Positions 1-7,267 of a stretch of 64,000 nucleotides of DNA are shown piece by piece. The position numbers were made by a program, and so were the translations under genes. The notes beneath the pieces are model-generated. The model saw nothing but the letters and a program-made list of their open reading frames with translations, was not told the DNA's origin and searched no databases. Every line of letters begins with the position of its first letter. Position 1 is the stretch's first letter. This DNA comes from Desulfarculaceae bacterium (GTDB lineage: Bacteria > Desulfobacterota > Desulfarculia > Desulfarculales > Desulfarculaceae), in NCBI GenBank assembly GCA_021737145.1, contig JAIPEN010000012.1:78641-142640 (forward strand), in the 5' to 3' direction.

Positions 1-559
1 CCAGCTTGGTCCAGATGAGGTTCTGCACCCCTTCCACGCCCTTGGTGTCGAAACCGGCCGCGATGAGCAGGTCCACCACCTCCTGGCAGAAGGCGTCCAC
101 CGGCCCCTGGGCCGGGCCGATGTGGGTCTGGCCCCGTCCGGCGTGGCGGGCGTGGCCCGGGCGCAGAAGAGTGGCCCCCTCGCTGGTGATGCCGCCCAAA
201 ACCCTGGCCGGGCCCAAAGCCTCCACCAGGGTCTCCACGTTCTCGGCCCCGTTTTGCAGGGTCAGGGCGCGGGCGGTCTGGGCCAGGTGGGCCCGCAGGG
301 TGCGGGCCACCTCCTGGGTGTGATAGGCCTTGGTGCAAACGACGGCCAGGTCCACCCCGCCCAGGGCGGCGGGATCGGCCGTGACTTGGATGGCCAGGCG
401 CTCCGAGCCCTCGGGATGGTCCAGGGCCACCTGGTTCTCATTGATCTGGGCGGCCCGCTCGGCGCGGTAGTCCAAAAGGACCACATCGCTTCCGGCCTGC
501 TTGAGGCGCGCGGCCAGCATCAGGCCCATGGCGCCGGGCCCTATGACGGCTATTTTCAT
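1..559 (-). CDS. panE: 2-dehydropantoate 2-reductase, 3' part outside window
   Basis: Reduces ketopantoate to pantoate with NADPH in pantothenate (CoA) synthesis. The frame is open from the ATG at 559 to the left edge, giving about 186 N-terminal residues; the C-terminal helical domain is off the window. The N-terminus reads MKIAVIGPGAMG, a Rossmann GxGxxG nucleotide-binding loop, followed by the family signatures C-T-K-A-Y near residue 100 and N-G-A-E-N then G-G-I-T-S-E-G further on. It lies 9 bp downstream of panB on the same strand, so the two almost certainly share a transcript for consecutive pantoate-forming steps. Truncation is by the window only. Confidence 0.93.
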   Translation of the reverse strand, partial: MKIAVIGPGAMGLMLAARLKQAGSDVVLLDYRAERAAQINENQVALDHPEGSERLAIQVTADPAALGGVDLAVVCTKAYHTQEVARTLRAHLAQTARALTLQNGAENVETLVEALGPARVLGGITSEGATLLRPGHARHAGRGQTHIGPAQGPVDAFCQEVVDLLIAAGFDTKGVEGVQNLIWTKL

Positions 560-568
560 GGCATCCCT

Positions 569-1408
569 CTACAGCTTGAGCTGATCCACCACCGCCTGGT
601 CCATGGCAAAGCCGTGCTCCTCGGCGGGGAAGGCTTCGGAGCCCACCTCTTCCACGTAGGAGGAGATGGCCTGTTCCAATTGGGGGAAGAGGTTCACGTA
701 CTGCTTGGCCATCTTGGGGGGGGTGCGCTCGGCCAGGCCGATGAGGTCGTGCACCACCAGCACCTGGCCGTCGCAGTCCGGCCCGGCCCCGATGCCGATG
801 GTCACCATGGGGGTGTTGGCGGTGATGGCCGCGGCCAGGGGCGAGGGGATGCACTCGAACACGATAAGGCTGGCTCCGGCCTCGGCCAGGGCGCCCGCGT
901 CGTCGATGAGCTTCTGGGCCCCGGCCAGGTCCTTGCCCTGCACCTTGTAGCCGCCCAACTGGGCCACGCTCTGGGGAGTCAGTCCGATATGGGCGCAGAC
1001 CGGGATGCCCGCGTCCACGATGGCCTTGACCGTGGGGGCCATCTCGGTGCCGCCCTCCAGCTTCACGCAGTCGCAGCCGCCCTCTTTCAGGAAACGCCCG
1101 GCGTTCATGACCGCCTGCTCCAGGCTCACCTGGTAGGACATGAAGGGCATGTCTCCGATAAGCAGGGGATAGGTGAGACCCCGGCGCACCGCCTTTACGT
1201 GGTGCAGCATCTCGTCCATGGTCACCGGCACGGTGGACTCGTAGCCCAAAACCACGTTGCCCAGGCTGTCGCCCACCAGCACCGAGTCCACCCCGGCCCG
1301 GTCCATGGCCCTGGCGGTGGGGTAGTCGTAGGCGGTGAGCATGGTCACCTTTTGGCCGTTTTTCTTTTTGGCGATCAGGTCGGGGATGGTGATCTTCTTG
1401 CGGTCCAT
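569..1408 (-). CDS. panB: 3-methyl-2-oxobutanoate hydroxymethyltransferase
   Basis: Transfers a hydroxymethyl group from 5,10-methylene-THF to 2-oxoisovalerate, making ketopantoate. The 279-residue protein has the usual family length. Visible signatures are LTAYDYPTA near residue 24, the metal-binding VGDSLG at 45-50, HIGLTPQS in the middle and IGIGAGPDCDGQ in the second half, all typical PanB. ATG start is preceded by AGGAGAGGACA. panE follows 9 bp downstream. Its C1 donor is made by the divergently transcribed folD, a sensible metabolic neighbour. Confidence 0.97.
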   Translation of the reverse strand: MDRKKITIPDLIAKKKNGQKVTMLTAYDYPTARAMDRAGVDSVLVGDSLGNVVLGYESTVPVTMDEMLHHVKAVRRGLTYPLLIGDMPFMSYQVSLEQAVMNAGRFLKEGGCDCVKLEGGTEMAPTVKAIVDAGIPVCAHIGLTPQSVAQLGGYKVQGKDLAGAQKLIDDAGALAEAGASLIVFECIPSPLAAAITANTPMVTIGIGAGPDCDGQVLVVHDLIGLAERTPPKMAKQYVNLFPQLEQAISSYVEEVGSEAFPAEEHGFAMDQAVVDQLKL

Positions 1409-1534
1409 TGTCCTCTCCTAACAGGTGGTAGAAGCATTGGATTAAAGGCTCCGTCCCCGTCCGGCTTTGGCGGCCGTCTGTGTCCCGAAGGATCCCAGCG
1501 GCCTGGCCGCGCGCGGGGTGGCATTCGCCCCCAT

Positions 1535-1563
1535 TAGGTATCGGACCTGCCCCCCTATGTCAA
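1535..1563 (-). promoter_or_regulatory. Candidate sigma70-type promoter for panB-panE
   Basis: On the minus strand TTGACA (1558-1563), a 17-nt spacer and TACCTA (1535-1540) face panB about 130 bp upstream of its start. The -35 is perfect but the -10 is weak. The 311-bp panB/folD intergenic region holds this and the candidate folD promoter and nothing else I recognise. Confidence 0.35.
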
Positions 1564-1595
1564 GCGCGCTCAGGGGGCCCAGGTCCAGAAAAATA

Positions 1596-1624
1596 TTGAC
1601 AGCTTTGGCCCTCTGTGATGTGTT
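1596..1624 (+). promoter_or_regulatory. Candidate sigma70-type promoter for folD-fchA
   Basis: TTGACA (1596-1601), 17-nt spacer, TGTGTT (1619-1624), roughly 95 bp upstream of the folD start codon. The -35 matches consensus; the -10 matches only at three positions. It sits back to back with the candidate panB promoter. Confidence 0.35.
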
Positions 1625-1719
1625 GAGGGGCGCTGGCCCCCGGCCGGCAATACCGCAAAATCAAACTAGTCTCTGCGACTTAAAACAGGATCAATACCGT
1701 TTCATGAAAGGAGTGGGCC

Positions 1720-2592
1720 ATGGCGGCTGAGTTGATTAAAGGCTTGCCCATCGCCAAAGCAATCCGCGAAGAGATCACCGCCGAGGTGAACGAACTCAAG
1801 GCCAAGGGCGTGGAGCCCGTGCTGGCCGTGCTGCTGGTGGGCGACGACCCGGGCAGCGTTTGGTACGCCAAGTCCAAGGTGGGCGTGGGCGAAAAGCTCG
1901 GCATCAAGGTGGACCTGCACACCATGGCCGCCGACACCAGCCAGGAAACGGTGTTGGAGCAGATCAAGGGCTGGAACATGGACCCCAAGGTGCACGGCAT
2001 CCTGGTGGAGCTGCCCCTGCCCAAGCATCTGGCCAAGGAAGAGATCATGGAGTCCATCGACCCCAAGAAGGACGTGGACGGGGTGCACCCGGTCAACCGC
2101 GGCTACCTTCTGGGCGGTCAGGAGCACCTGGCCCTGGTGCCGGCCACTCCCCTGAGCTGCATCGCCCTGGCCGAGCGGGCGGGCATCGACTTCAAGGGCA
2201 AGAAGGTCACCCTGGTCGGCCGTGGCGACACCGTGGGCCGCCCCCTGGCCAGCCTGCTGATCAAGCGCGACGCCACCATCACCGTATGCCACACCAAGAC
2301 CGTGGACCTGCCCGGCGAGTGCAAGAATGGCGAGATCGTGGTGGCCGCGGCCGGCTTCGCCGGCCTGGTCAAAAAAGACATGATCTCCCCGGGCACCGTG
2401 GTCATCGACGCGGGCGTCAACGAGGTCAAGGACGACAACGGCGAGAGCAAGTACGTGGGCGACTGCGAGCCCGACGTGGCTGATGTGGCCAAGGCTCTGA
2501 GCCCGGTGCCCGGCGGGGTGGGCAGCCTGACCACCACCATCATCATGGGCAACGTGCTCAAGGCCCTGAAGCTGCAGGGCGCCGACAAATAG
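1720..2592 (+). CDS. folD: Methylene-THF dehydrogenase / methenyl-THF cyclohydrolase (FolD)
   Basis: Interconverts 5,10-methylene-THF, 5,10-methenyl-THF and 10-formyl-THF. The 290-residue length fits the family. The N-terminal active site carries Y49 and the catalytic K53 (Y-A-K-S-K) and D120-G121 (D-V-D-G-V-H-P). The C-terminal NAD(P) domain has GRGDTVGRP where most FolD read GRSxxVGxP. Odd: the motif normally V-Q-L-P-L-P is V-E-L-P-L-P, so the Gln that assists the catalytic Lys is Glu97, and the usual G-P-M-T near the C-terminus is G-S-L-T. ATG at 1720 has AGGAG upstream. fchA follows after 12 bp and could supply the cyclohydrolase step. Confidence 0.96.
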   Translation: MAAELIKGLPIAKAIREEITAEVNELKAKGVEPVLAVLLVGDDPGSVWYAKSKVGVGEKLGIKVDLHTMAADTSQETVLEQIKGWNMDPKVHGILVELPLPKHLAKEEIMESIDPKKDVDGVHPVNRGYLLGGQEHLALVPATPLSCIALAERAGIDFKGKKVTLVGRGDTVGRPLASLLIKRDATITVCHTKTVDLPGECKNGEIVVAAAGFAGLVKKDMISPGTVVIDAGVNEVKDDNGESKYVGDCEPDVADVAKALSPVPGGVGSLTTTIIMGNVLKALKLQGADK

Positions 2593-2604
2593 GGAGGAAT
2601 GAGC

Positions 2605-3243
2605 ATGGCTCAGCAAGTCTATGAAATGACCCTTAACGATTTCATCGAAATCGCCGCTTCCAAGAGCCACACCCCCGGCGGCGGCAACGTGTCGGCGGTG
2701 GTGGCCACCCTGGGCGCCTCCATGGTGGCCATGGTGGGCAACCTCACCCTGAGCAACAAGAAGTACGAGGAACACAAGGACCAGGCCCAGGGCTGCGTGG
2801 ACCGGGTGATGGGCCTGATCGAAAAGCTCAAGGAGCTGACCATCAAGGACATGGAGGCCTTTGACGCCTACATGGGCGTTTTCAAGATGCCCAAGGAGAC
2901 CGACGCGGACAAGGCCGCCCGCAAGGAGGCCATGGAAAAGGCCGCCAAGCAGGCCACCCTGGTGCCGCTGGAGATCTGCCAGACCTGCCTGTCCATCGTG
3001 GAAGAGTCCGAGGCGCTGTCCAAGTACGGCAACCTCATGGCCATCAGCGACGTGGGCGTGGGAGCCATGGTGGCCGAGGCGGCCATGCGTTCGTGCATGC
3101 TCAGCGTGGACATCAACGTGCCCTCCATCAAGGACCAGGACTTCGTCAAGGACGTGCTGGCCGAGAAGGCCCGCCTGTTCACCCAGGCCGAGAAGCTCAA
3201 GATGCTGGCCATGGCCCGGGTCACCGAGAAAATGGGCGGCTGA
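2605..3243 (+). CDS. fchA: Formiminotransferase-cyclodeaminase family protein (FchA-type)
   Basis: Belongs to the all-helical cyclodeaminase/cyclohydrolase family; free-standing members such as FchA act as methenyl-THF cyclohydrolase or formimino-THF cyclodeaminase. Seen: the N-terminal T-P-G-G-G-N-V-S-A segment near residue 24 that forms the folate site, and the about 210-residue length of stand-alone members. I chose the ATG at 2605 because GGAGG at 2593-2597 is 7 nt upstream; the in-frame ATG at 2599 would be only 1 nt from it. Directly follows folD, so the pair forms a C1 module, as expected in organisms using the acetyl-CoA pathway. Confidence 0.9.
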   Translation: MAQQVYEMTLNDFIEIAASKSHTPGGGNVSAVVATLGASMVAMVGNLTLSNKKYEEHKDQAQGCVDRVMGLIEKLKELTIKDMEAFDAYMGVFKMPKETDADKAARKEAMEKAAKQATLVPLEICQTCLSIVEESEALSKYGNLMAISDVGVGAMVAEAAMRSCMLSVDINVPSIKDQDFVKDVLAEKARLFTQAEKLKMLAMARVTEKMGG

Positions 3244-3268
3244 TTTCAGCTTACGACTTTGTGCCCAA

Positions 3269-3303
3269 TGGCGGGGGCCCTCCGGGGCTCCCGCCACTTC
3301 TTT
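3269..3303 (+). terminator. Rho-independent terminator after folD-fchA
   Basis: Inverted repeat with outer arms TGGCGGG (3269-3275) and CCCGCCA (3290-3296), GC-rich inner stem, followed by CTTCTTT. Located 26 bp after the fchA stop. Confidence 0.6.
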
Positions 3304-3354
3304 GACACCATGGGGCCGGTTGCGAGGCCCCCACCCCTATGATAGGTTTGGGCC

Positions 3355-3762
3355 ATGCGCAAGGGGTTCCTATTTCGCTGGGTGGTCAACGCCCTGGGCC
3401 TGCTGTTCGTATCCTGGTTGTTCGAGGGCATCCGGGTGGACGGGCTGGGCTGGGCTTTCGTGGCCGCCCTTTTTCTGGGGGTGTTCAACGCCCTCATCCG
3501 CCCGGTGCTCATCCTGCTCACCCTCCCCATAACCATCGTGACCATGGGGCTGTTCATCCTGGTGATCAACGCCCTGATGCTCTGGCTAACCGGCTGGCTT
3601 CTGGCCGGGTTCCACGTGCAGGGTTTCTGGACCGCCATCGGCGGGGCCTTGGTGCTGGGCATCATCAGCCTGGCGGCCAACGGTCTGGTGGGCGAGCGGG
3701 GCAACTTCGAGGTGATCGAAATGCACCGGGGATCCGGCGACAGATGGGAACGGAGGAGCTAG
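3355..3762 (+). CDS. Phage holin family / YvlD-like small membrane protein
   Basis: Predicted inner-membrane protein of 135 residues with four hydrophobic segments (about 7-25, 33-50, 55-80 and 88-108) and a short charged C-terminal tail. The pattern N-A-L-I-R-P-V-L then L-T-L-P-I-T-I-V-T-M-G-L-F is characteristic of the widespread family annotated 'phage holin family' (YvlD-like). Despite the name, these are chromosomal membrane proteins of unknown role, and no lysis or phage genes are nearby. The next gene begins 1 bp after its stop. Confidence 0.8.
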   Translation: MRKGFLFRWVVNALGLLFVSWLFEGIRVDGLGWAFVAALFLGVFNALIRPVLILLTLPITIVTMGLFILVINALMLWLTGWLLAGFHVQGFWTAIGGALVLGIISLAANGLVGERGNFEVIEMHRGSGDRWERRS

Positions 3763-3763
3763 C

Positions 3764-4036
3764 ATGATGGAACGTCACTCCCTGCGTATGCGGGTGGACT
3801 CCTGTCAGGAGGTCATCGACCACATCTCCCGCCGCCTGTCGGCCGAAGAGGTCAATCCCCGCATCGTGGATCAGCTGAAGCGCCTGCGCGAGCTCTTGAC
3901 CATGCTGGACCATCACCTGGTCAGCGAGACCGACCTCTACCGCATCGAGGTCTCCACCAATCAGCTCCTGCGCGAGCTGGGGGTGCTCTTTTCGCAGAAC
4001 GAGTTCGGCTCCCTCTACGACCACACCCTTCAGTAA
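3764..4036 (+). CDS. Hypothetical 90-residue protein
   Basis: Small, mostly helical soluble protein with no recognised motif. Supported as a gene by a good Shine-Dalgarno (GGAGGAG at 3752-3758), a start 1 bp after the stop of the membrane protein gene, and normal codon usage for the window. ATG 3764 and ATG 3767 are adjacent; the second has the better spacing. Possibly translationally coupled to the YvlD-like gene. Confidence 0.6.
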   Translation: MMERHSLRMRVDSCQEVIDHISRRLSAEEVNPRIVDQLKRLRELLTMLDHHLVSETDLYRIEVSTNQLLRELGVLFSQNEFGSLYDHTLQ

Positions 4037-4048
4037 GCGGTCCGGGAC

Positions 4049-4162
4049 GTGCTGCCGCGCATCCTGGCCCTGGCGGGCAACGCCCTTATCCTGGCTCTGA
4101 ACCTGGCCGTGTCCGGCCTGCTCATCTGCTGGCTTCTATTGGGGCGCGGCTTCCGAGCCTGA
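4049..4162 (+). CDS. Possible 37-residue single-pass membrane peptide
   Basis: GTG-initiated frame encoding MLPRILALAGNALILALNLA and 17 further residues, one continuous hydrophobic helix ending in a basic tail (G-R-G-F-R-A). It starts 12 bp after the stop of the preceding 90-residue gene. No strong ribosome-binding site is visible, so support rests on the hydrophobic composition and operon-like position. Confidence 0.3.
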   Translation: MLPRILALAGNALILALNLAVSGLLICWLLLGRGFRA

Positions 4163-4277
4163 GGCACTTTCCCGCTAAAAAACCAAGTGAAGCCCGGCCC
4201 CTGCATCGGGGGCCAGGCCGACGCCTCGCGCCGCCGCTCCGAGGAGGTGGCTTGGTCGCATTAAACGAAGGCGTAAT

Positions 4278-4328
4278 AAACCATCACCAAACTTTCAAGG
4301 CGAACCCTGGAAAGTCAGGTGGTGGTTT
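4278..4328. terminator. Long imperfect hairpin between convergent genes
   Basis: Outer arms AAACCATCACC (4278-4288) and GGTGGTGGTTT (4318-4328) pair with one wobble. After a 2/2 internal loop an inner stem ACTTTC (4291-4296)/GAAAGT (4310-4315) closes a 13-nt loop. It is A/T-rich relative to surroundings and lies 18 bp from the stop of the convergent SDR gene. The A-run on one side and T-run on the other allow a bidirectional terminator; a structured RNA is an alternative. Confidence 0.5.
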
Positions 4329-4346
4329 CGTGCGCGAGATTGTTGG

Positions 4347-5138
4347 CTATGTGAGGCCGCGGTGCAGGCCGCCGTCGATGAGGTAGCTGGCCCCGGTGAT
4401 GTAGGCCGCCCGCTCGGAGGCCAAAAAGGCCACCAGGCCGGCGAACTCGCCGGGGTCGCCCATGCGCCCCAAAGGGATGCCCGCCACGACGGCGGCCAGG
4501 GCCTCCTCGCGGCTGATGCCTCCGGCCTGGGCCCGCGCGGCGAGCAGTTGCTCCACCCGCTGGGTGAGCATCCAGCCGGGCAATACGTTGTTCACCGTGA
4601 TGCCCGCGCCGGCCACCTCGTCGGCCAGGGTCTTGGCCCAGCCCACCACCGCCGCCCGGATGCTGTTGCTCAGGATGAGCCCGGGCAAGGGTTGCTTCAC
4701 CGACACGCTGGTCATGTTTATGATGCGTCCCCAGCTCTGGGCCCGCATGCCGGGCAGCACCGCCCGGGTCATGGCTTGGGCCGAGAACAGGGTCAGCTCG
4801 GCGGCCAAACGCCAGGCCTTCTCGCCCAGGTCCTCGAAGTTGCCCGGCGGGGGGCCGCCCGCGTTGTTTATCAAAATATCGATGCGCCCATAGTGCTCCG
4901 CCGCCTCAGCAGCAAGATCAAAGGCCGCGCCCTCATGGCTCAGGTCCACCGCCTTGGTCCACACTTGCACTCCGTGCTGGTCCGCGATTTCCTTGGCCAC
5001 CGCTTCCAGCTTGTCCTGGCTGCGGGCGGCCAGGGCCAGGTCGCAGCCCTCGGCGGCCAGGCCCTTGGCCACGGCCAGGCCCAGGCCCTTGCTGGAGCCG
5101 GCCACCAGGGCGGCCCGTCCCTTAATCCCCAGATCCAT
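4347..5138 (-). CDS. SDR family oxidoreductase lacking the canonical Y-x-x-x-K
   Basis: A 263-residue short-chain dehydrogenase/reductase fold. The cofactor loop G-S-S-K-G-L-G is near residues 14-20 and N-N-A-G-G near 90. C-terminal I-D-G-G is also normal. At the catalytic site the sequence is S-N-S-I-R where the classical family has Y-x-x-x-K, so both the acid/base Tyr and the Lys are replaced, by Ser and Arg. Substrate cannot be read from the sequence. ATG has GGAGGAG upstream and overlaps the end of the ABC exporter gene by 17 bp, so it is cotranscribed with the transporter. Confidence 0.88.
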   Translation of the reverse strand: MDLGIKGRAALVAGSSKGLGLAVAKGLAAEGCDLALAARSQDKLEAVAKEIADQHGVQVWTKAVDLSHEGAAFDLAAEAAEHYGRIDILINNAGGPPPGNFEDLGEKAWRLAAELTLFSAQAMTRAVLPGMRAQSWGRIINMTSVSVKQPLPGLILSNSIRAAVVGWAKTLADEVAGAGITVNNVLPGWMLTQRVEQLLAARAQAGGISREEALAAVVAGIPLGRMGDPGEFAGLVAFLASERAAYITGASYLIDGGLHRGLT

Positions 5139-7263
5139 CGCGCTCCTCCTTGTCCTTTAGCCGTTGCAAACGCACCAGGCGGGCGTAAAGCCCCTCCTTG
5201 GCCATGAGCTCGTCGTGTTTGCCCTGCTCCACGATGCGCCCCTGGTGCATGACCAGGATATTGTCCGCCCGGCGGATGGTGCTCAGGCGGTGGGCCACCA
5301 CCAGGCTGGTGCGCCCGGCCATGATGCGGGGCAGGGCCTGCTGGATCAGCCGCTCGCTCACCGGATCCACGCTGCTGGTCGCCTCGTCCAGCACCAGCAC
5401 CCGGGGCGCGCCGGCCACGGCGCGGGCAAAGGCCAAGAGCTGGCGTTGCCCCACGCTGAGGCGGCGGGCTCCCTCGCCCAGGGGCGTGTCCAGCCCCTGC
5501 GGCAGGCGGCCCACGAAACCGGCCGCCCCGCTGACCTCCAGCGCCTGGTCCAGGCGGGCCTGGTCCACTCCTTCCCGGCCCAGGATGATGTTGTCGCGCA
5601 CCGAGCCCGAGAGCAAAAAGACCTCCTGCGAAACCAGGGCCACCCTTTGGGCCACGTCGGCCCGGTCCATGTCCCGAAGGTCGGCGCCGTCGATGCTCAC
5701 CGCGCCCTGGTCCGGGTCGTAGAGGCGCATGAGCAGATTCACCAGGCTGGTCTTGCCCGCCCCGGTGGGGCCCACCACGGCCCAAGCCTGCCCGGCCGGG
5801 ATGGTGAAATCGACATCCCGCACCACCGGCCGCTCGGGATCGTAGCCAAAGGTCACCCGGTCGAAAACGACCTGGCCGGGTCCGGCCTGGGGCGGCGCGG
5901 CCCGACGTGGCTCGGGCAGGGCCTGGTCGTCGTCCAGCAGATGGAAGATGCGCTCACCCGAGGCCATGGCCGCCTGCATGATGTTGTACTTCTCGGCCAG
6001 GTCGCGCACCGGCCTGAAGAACATCTGCATGTAGGCGATAAAGGCCACCAGGGTGCCCAGGCTTAGCTGGTCCTGCACCACCCGGCCACCGCCATAAAAG
6101 ATGATCAGGCCCATGGCCAGGGAGGAGAGCAGCTCGGTCAGCGGCAGGAACACCGCGAACACCTTGACCTGGCGCATGCCCGCCGCGAAGTAGCCATCGT
6201 TGAAGCGCTTGAACTCGGTGCGCCCCGCGGCCTCGGCCCGGAACAGCTTGACCACGGCCAGGCCGTCCAGGGTCTCGCTGAGCCAGGAGTTGATCCGCCC
6301 CAGATGGCCTTGCAGCCTCCGGAAGGCGTCGCGGGCCAGGCGGGAGAAGACCCAGGCCAGGCCGCCCACCACCGGGGCCAGGGCCAAACAGACCAGGGCC
6401 AGCTTTAGGTCCAGCCACAGCAGCACCACCACGATGCCGCTGATTACGAAAAAGTCCTGGAACAGCGACACCAGGGCGCTGGAAAACATCTCGTTCACGT
6501 TCTGGATGTCGTTGGTCAGGCGGGTGACCAGCTTGCCCACCGGGTTGCGGCCAAAGAAAAACTCGTCGCGGCTGAGCAGGTGCTTGTAGAGCTGCTGGCG
6601 CATGGCCAGCATCATCTCCTGCCCGGCCCGCTCCAGCAGCACGGTCTGGAAGTAGCCCAGCAAGAAAACGCCGGTCGCCGCGGCCAGGAACACCAGGGCC
6701 AGGCGGCCCAGTCCCCAGGCGTCCGGGGCGCGCAGATCCACGAGTTGTTCGGGCGGCAGCTTGGCCAGCTCCGGGGTGGCGATCACCCAGCGGTCCCCGG
6801 CCCGGATGAATATGCCCGGATGCTCTCCGGCCAGCTTTTCCGCCTCCCCGGTGGCCGGCGCCAGATAGAAGGGATGCTCCCCCACCGCCCCGGCGGCCCT
6901 GAGCTTCACGGTCAGGCGCGGGTCCAGGCTGCGCCAGGCGGTCTCGGGCACGTACACCTTGCTTCCCCGGCCTGGCAAAAAGGCATCCCCCGCCTCGGTG
7001 CGCAGGGTGGCCATGAGCTCGGGCGGGGCCTGGGCCGCGTCCACTTGCAGGGCCTGGCGCACCATGTAGTTGTCGATGGCCACACGGGTCAGATAGGGCA
7101 GCAACAGATCCAGGCCCGTGGCCAGCAGGGTCAAAAAGGCGGCCAGCAGGATGATGCGCACGTGGGGCTTGGCATAGGAGGCCAGCCGCTTGAGCAAACG
7201 CAAGTCGTAGGGCTTGCCCAGCTGGTCGCCCTCCATGTAGCCGTAGTCCCAGGTGGGGGGCAT
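5122..7263 (-). CDS. ABC exporter half-transporter, catalytic-site subunit (MdlB/YheH-like)
   Basis: Type IV ABC exporter of 713 residues: transmembrane domain then an ATPase domain. ATPase motifs are GPTGAGKTS (Walker A), a Q-loop V-S-Q-E, a degenerate signature L-S-V-G-Q, Walker B VLVLDEATSSVD with the catalytic Glu, and the switch His in V-A-H-R. Between the first and second membrane helices (about residues 65-180) lies an unusually large hydrophilic segment expected in the periplasm. I start it at the ATG at 7263, 4 bp after its partner; the frame extends upstream only inside the partner gene. Forms a heterodimer with the preceding gene; substrate unknown. Confidence 0.93.
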   Translation of the reverse strand: MPPTWDYGYMEGDQLGKPYDLRLLKRLASYAKPHVRIILLAAFLTLLATGLDLLLPYLTRVAIDNYMVRQALQVDAAQAPPELMATLRTEAGDAFLPGRGSKVYVPETAWRSLDPRLTVKLRAAGAVGEHPFYLAPATGEAEKLAGEHPGIFIRAGDRWVIATPELAKLPPEQLVDLRAPDAWGLGRLALVFLAAATGVFLLGYFQTVLLERAGQEMMLAMRQQLYKHLLSRDEFFFGRNPVGKLVTRLTNDIQNVNEMFSSALVSLFQDFFVISGIVVVLLWLDLKLALVCLALAPVVGGLAWVFSRLARDAFRRLQGHLGRINSWLSETLDGLAVVKLFRAEAAGRTEFKRFNDGYFAAGMRQVKVFAVFLPLTELLSSLAMGLIIFYGGGRVVQDQLSLGTLVAFIAYMQMFFRPVRDLAEKYNIMQAAMASGERIFHLLDDDQALPEPRRAAPPQAGPGQVVFDRVTFGYDPERPVVRDVDFTIPAGQAWAVVGPTGAGKTSLVNLLMRLYDPDQGAVSIDGADLRDMDRADVAQRVALVSQEVFLLSGSVRDNIILGREGVDQARLDQALEVSGAAGFVGRLPQGLDTPLGEGARRLSVGQRQLLAFARAVAGAPRVLVLDEATSSVDPVSERLIQQALPRIMAGRTSLVVAHRLSTIRRADNILVMHQGRIVEQGKHDELMAKEGLYARLVRLQRLKDKEERDGSGD

Positions 7264-7267
7264 GGCT

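Noticed and set aside
122..1537. Long plus-strand frame opposite panB/panE
   Set aside because: Shadow of panE and panB: low-complexity G/H/Q-rich translation and no ribosome-binding site.
3355..3762. Holin annotation as a sign of a prophage
   Set aside because: The 'phage holin family' name is historical; no lysin, capsid, integrase or att repeats lie nearby.
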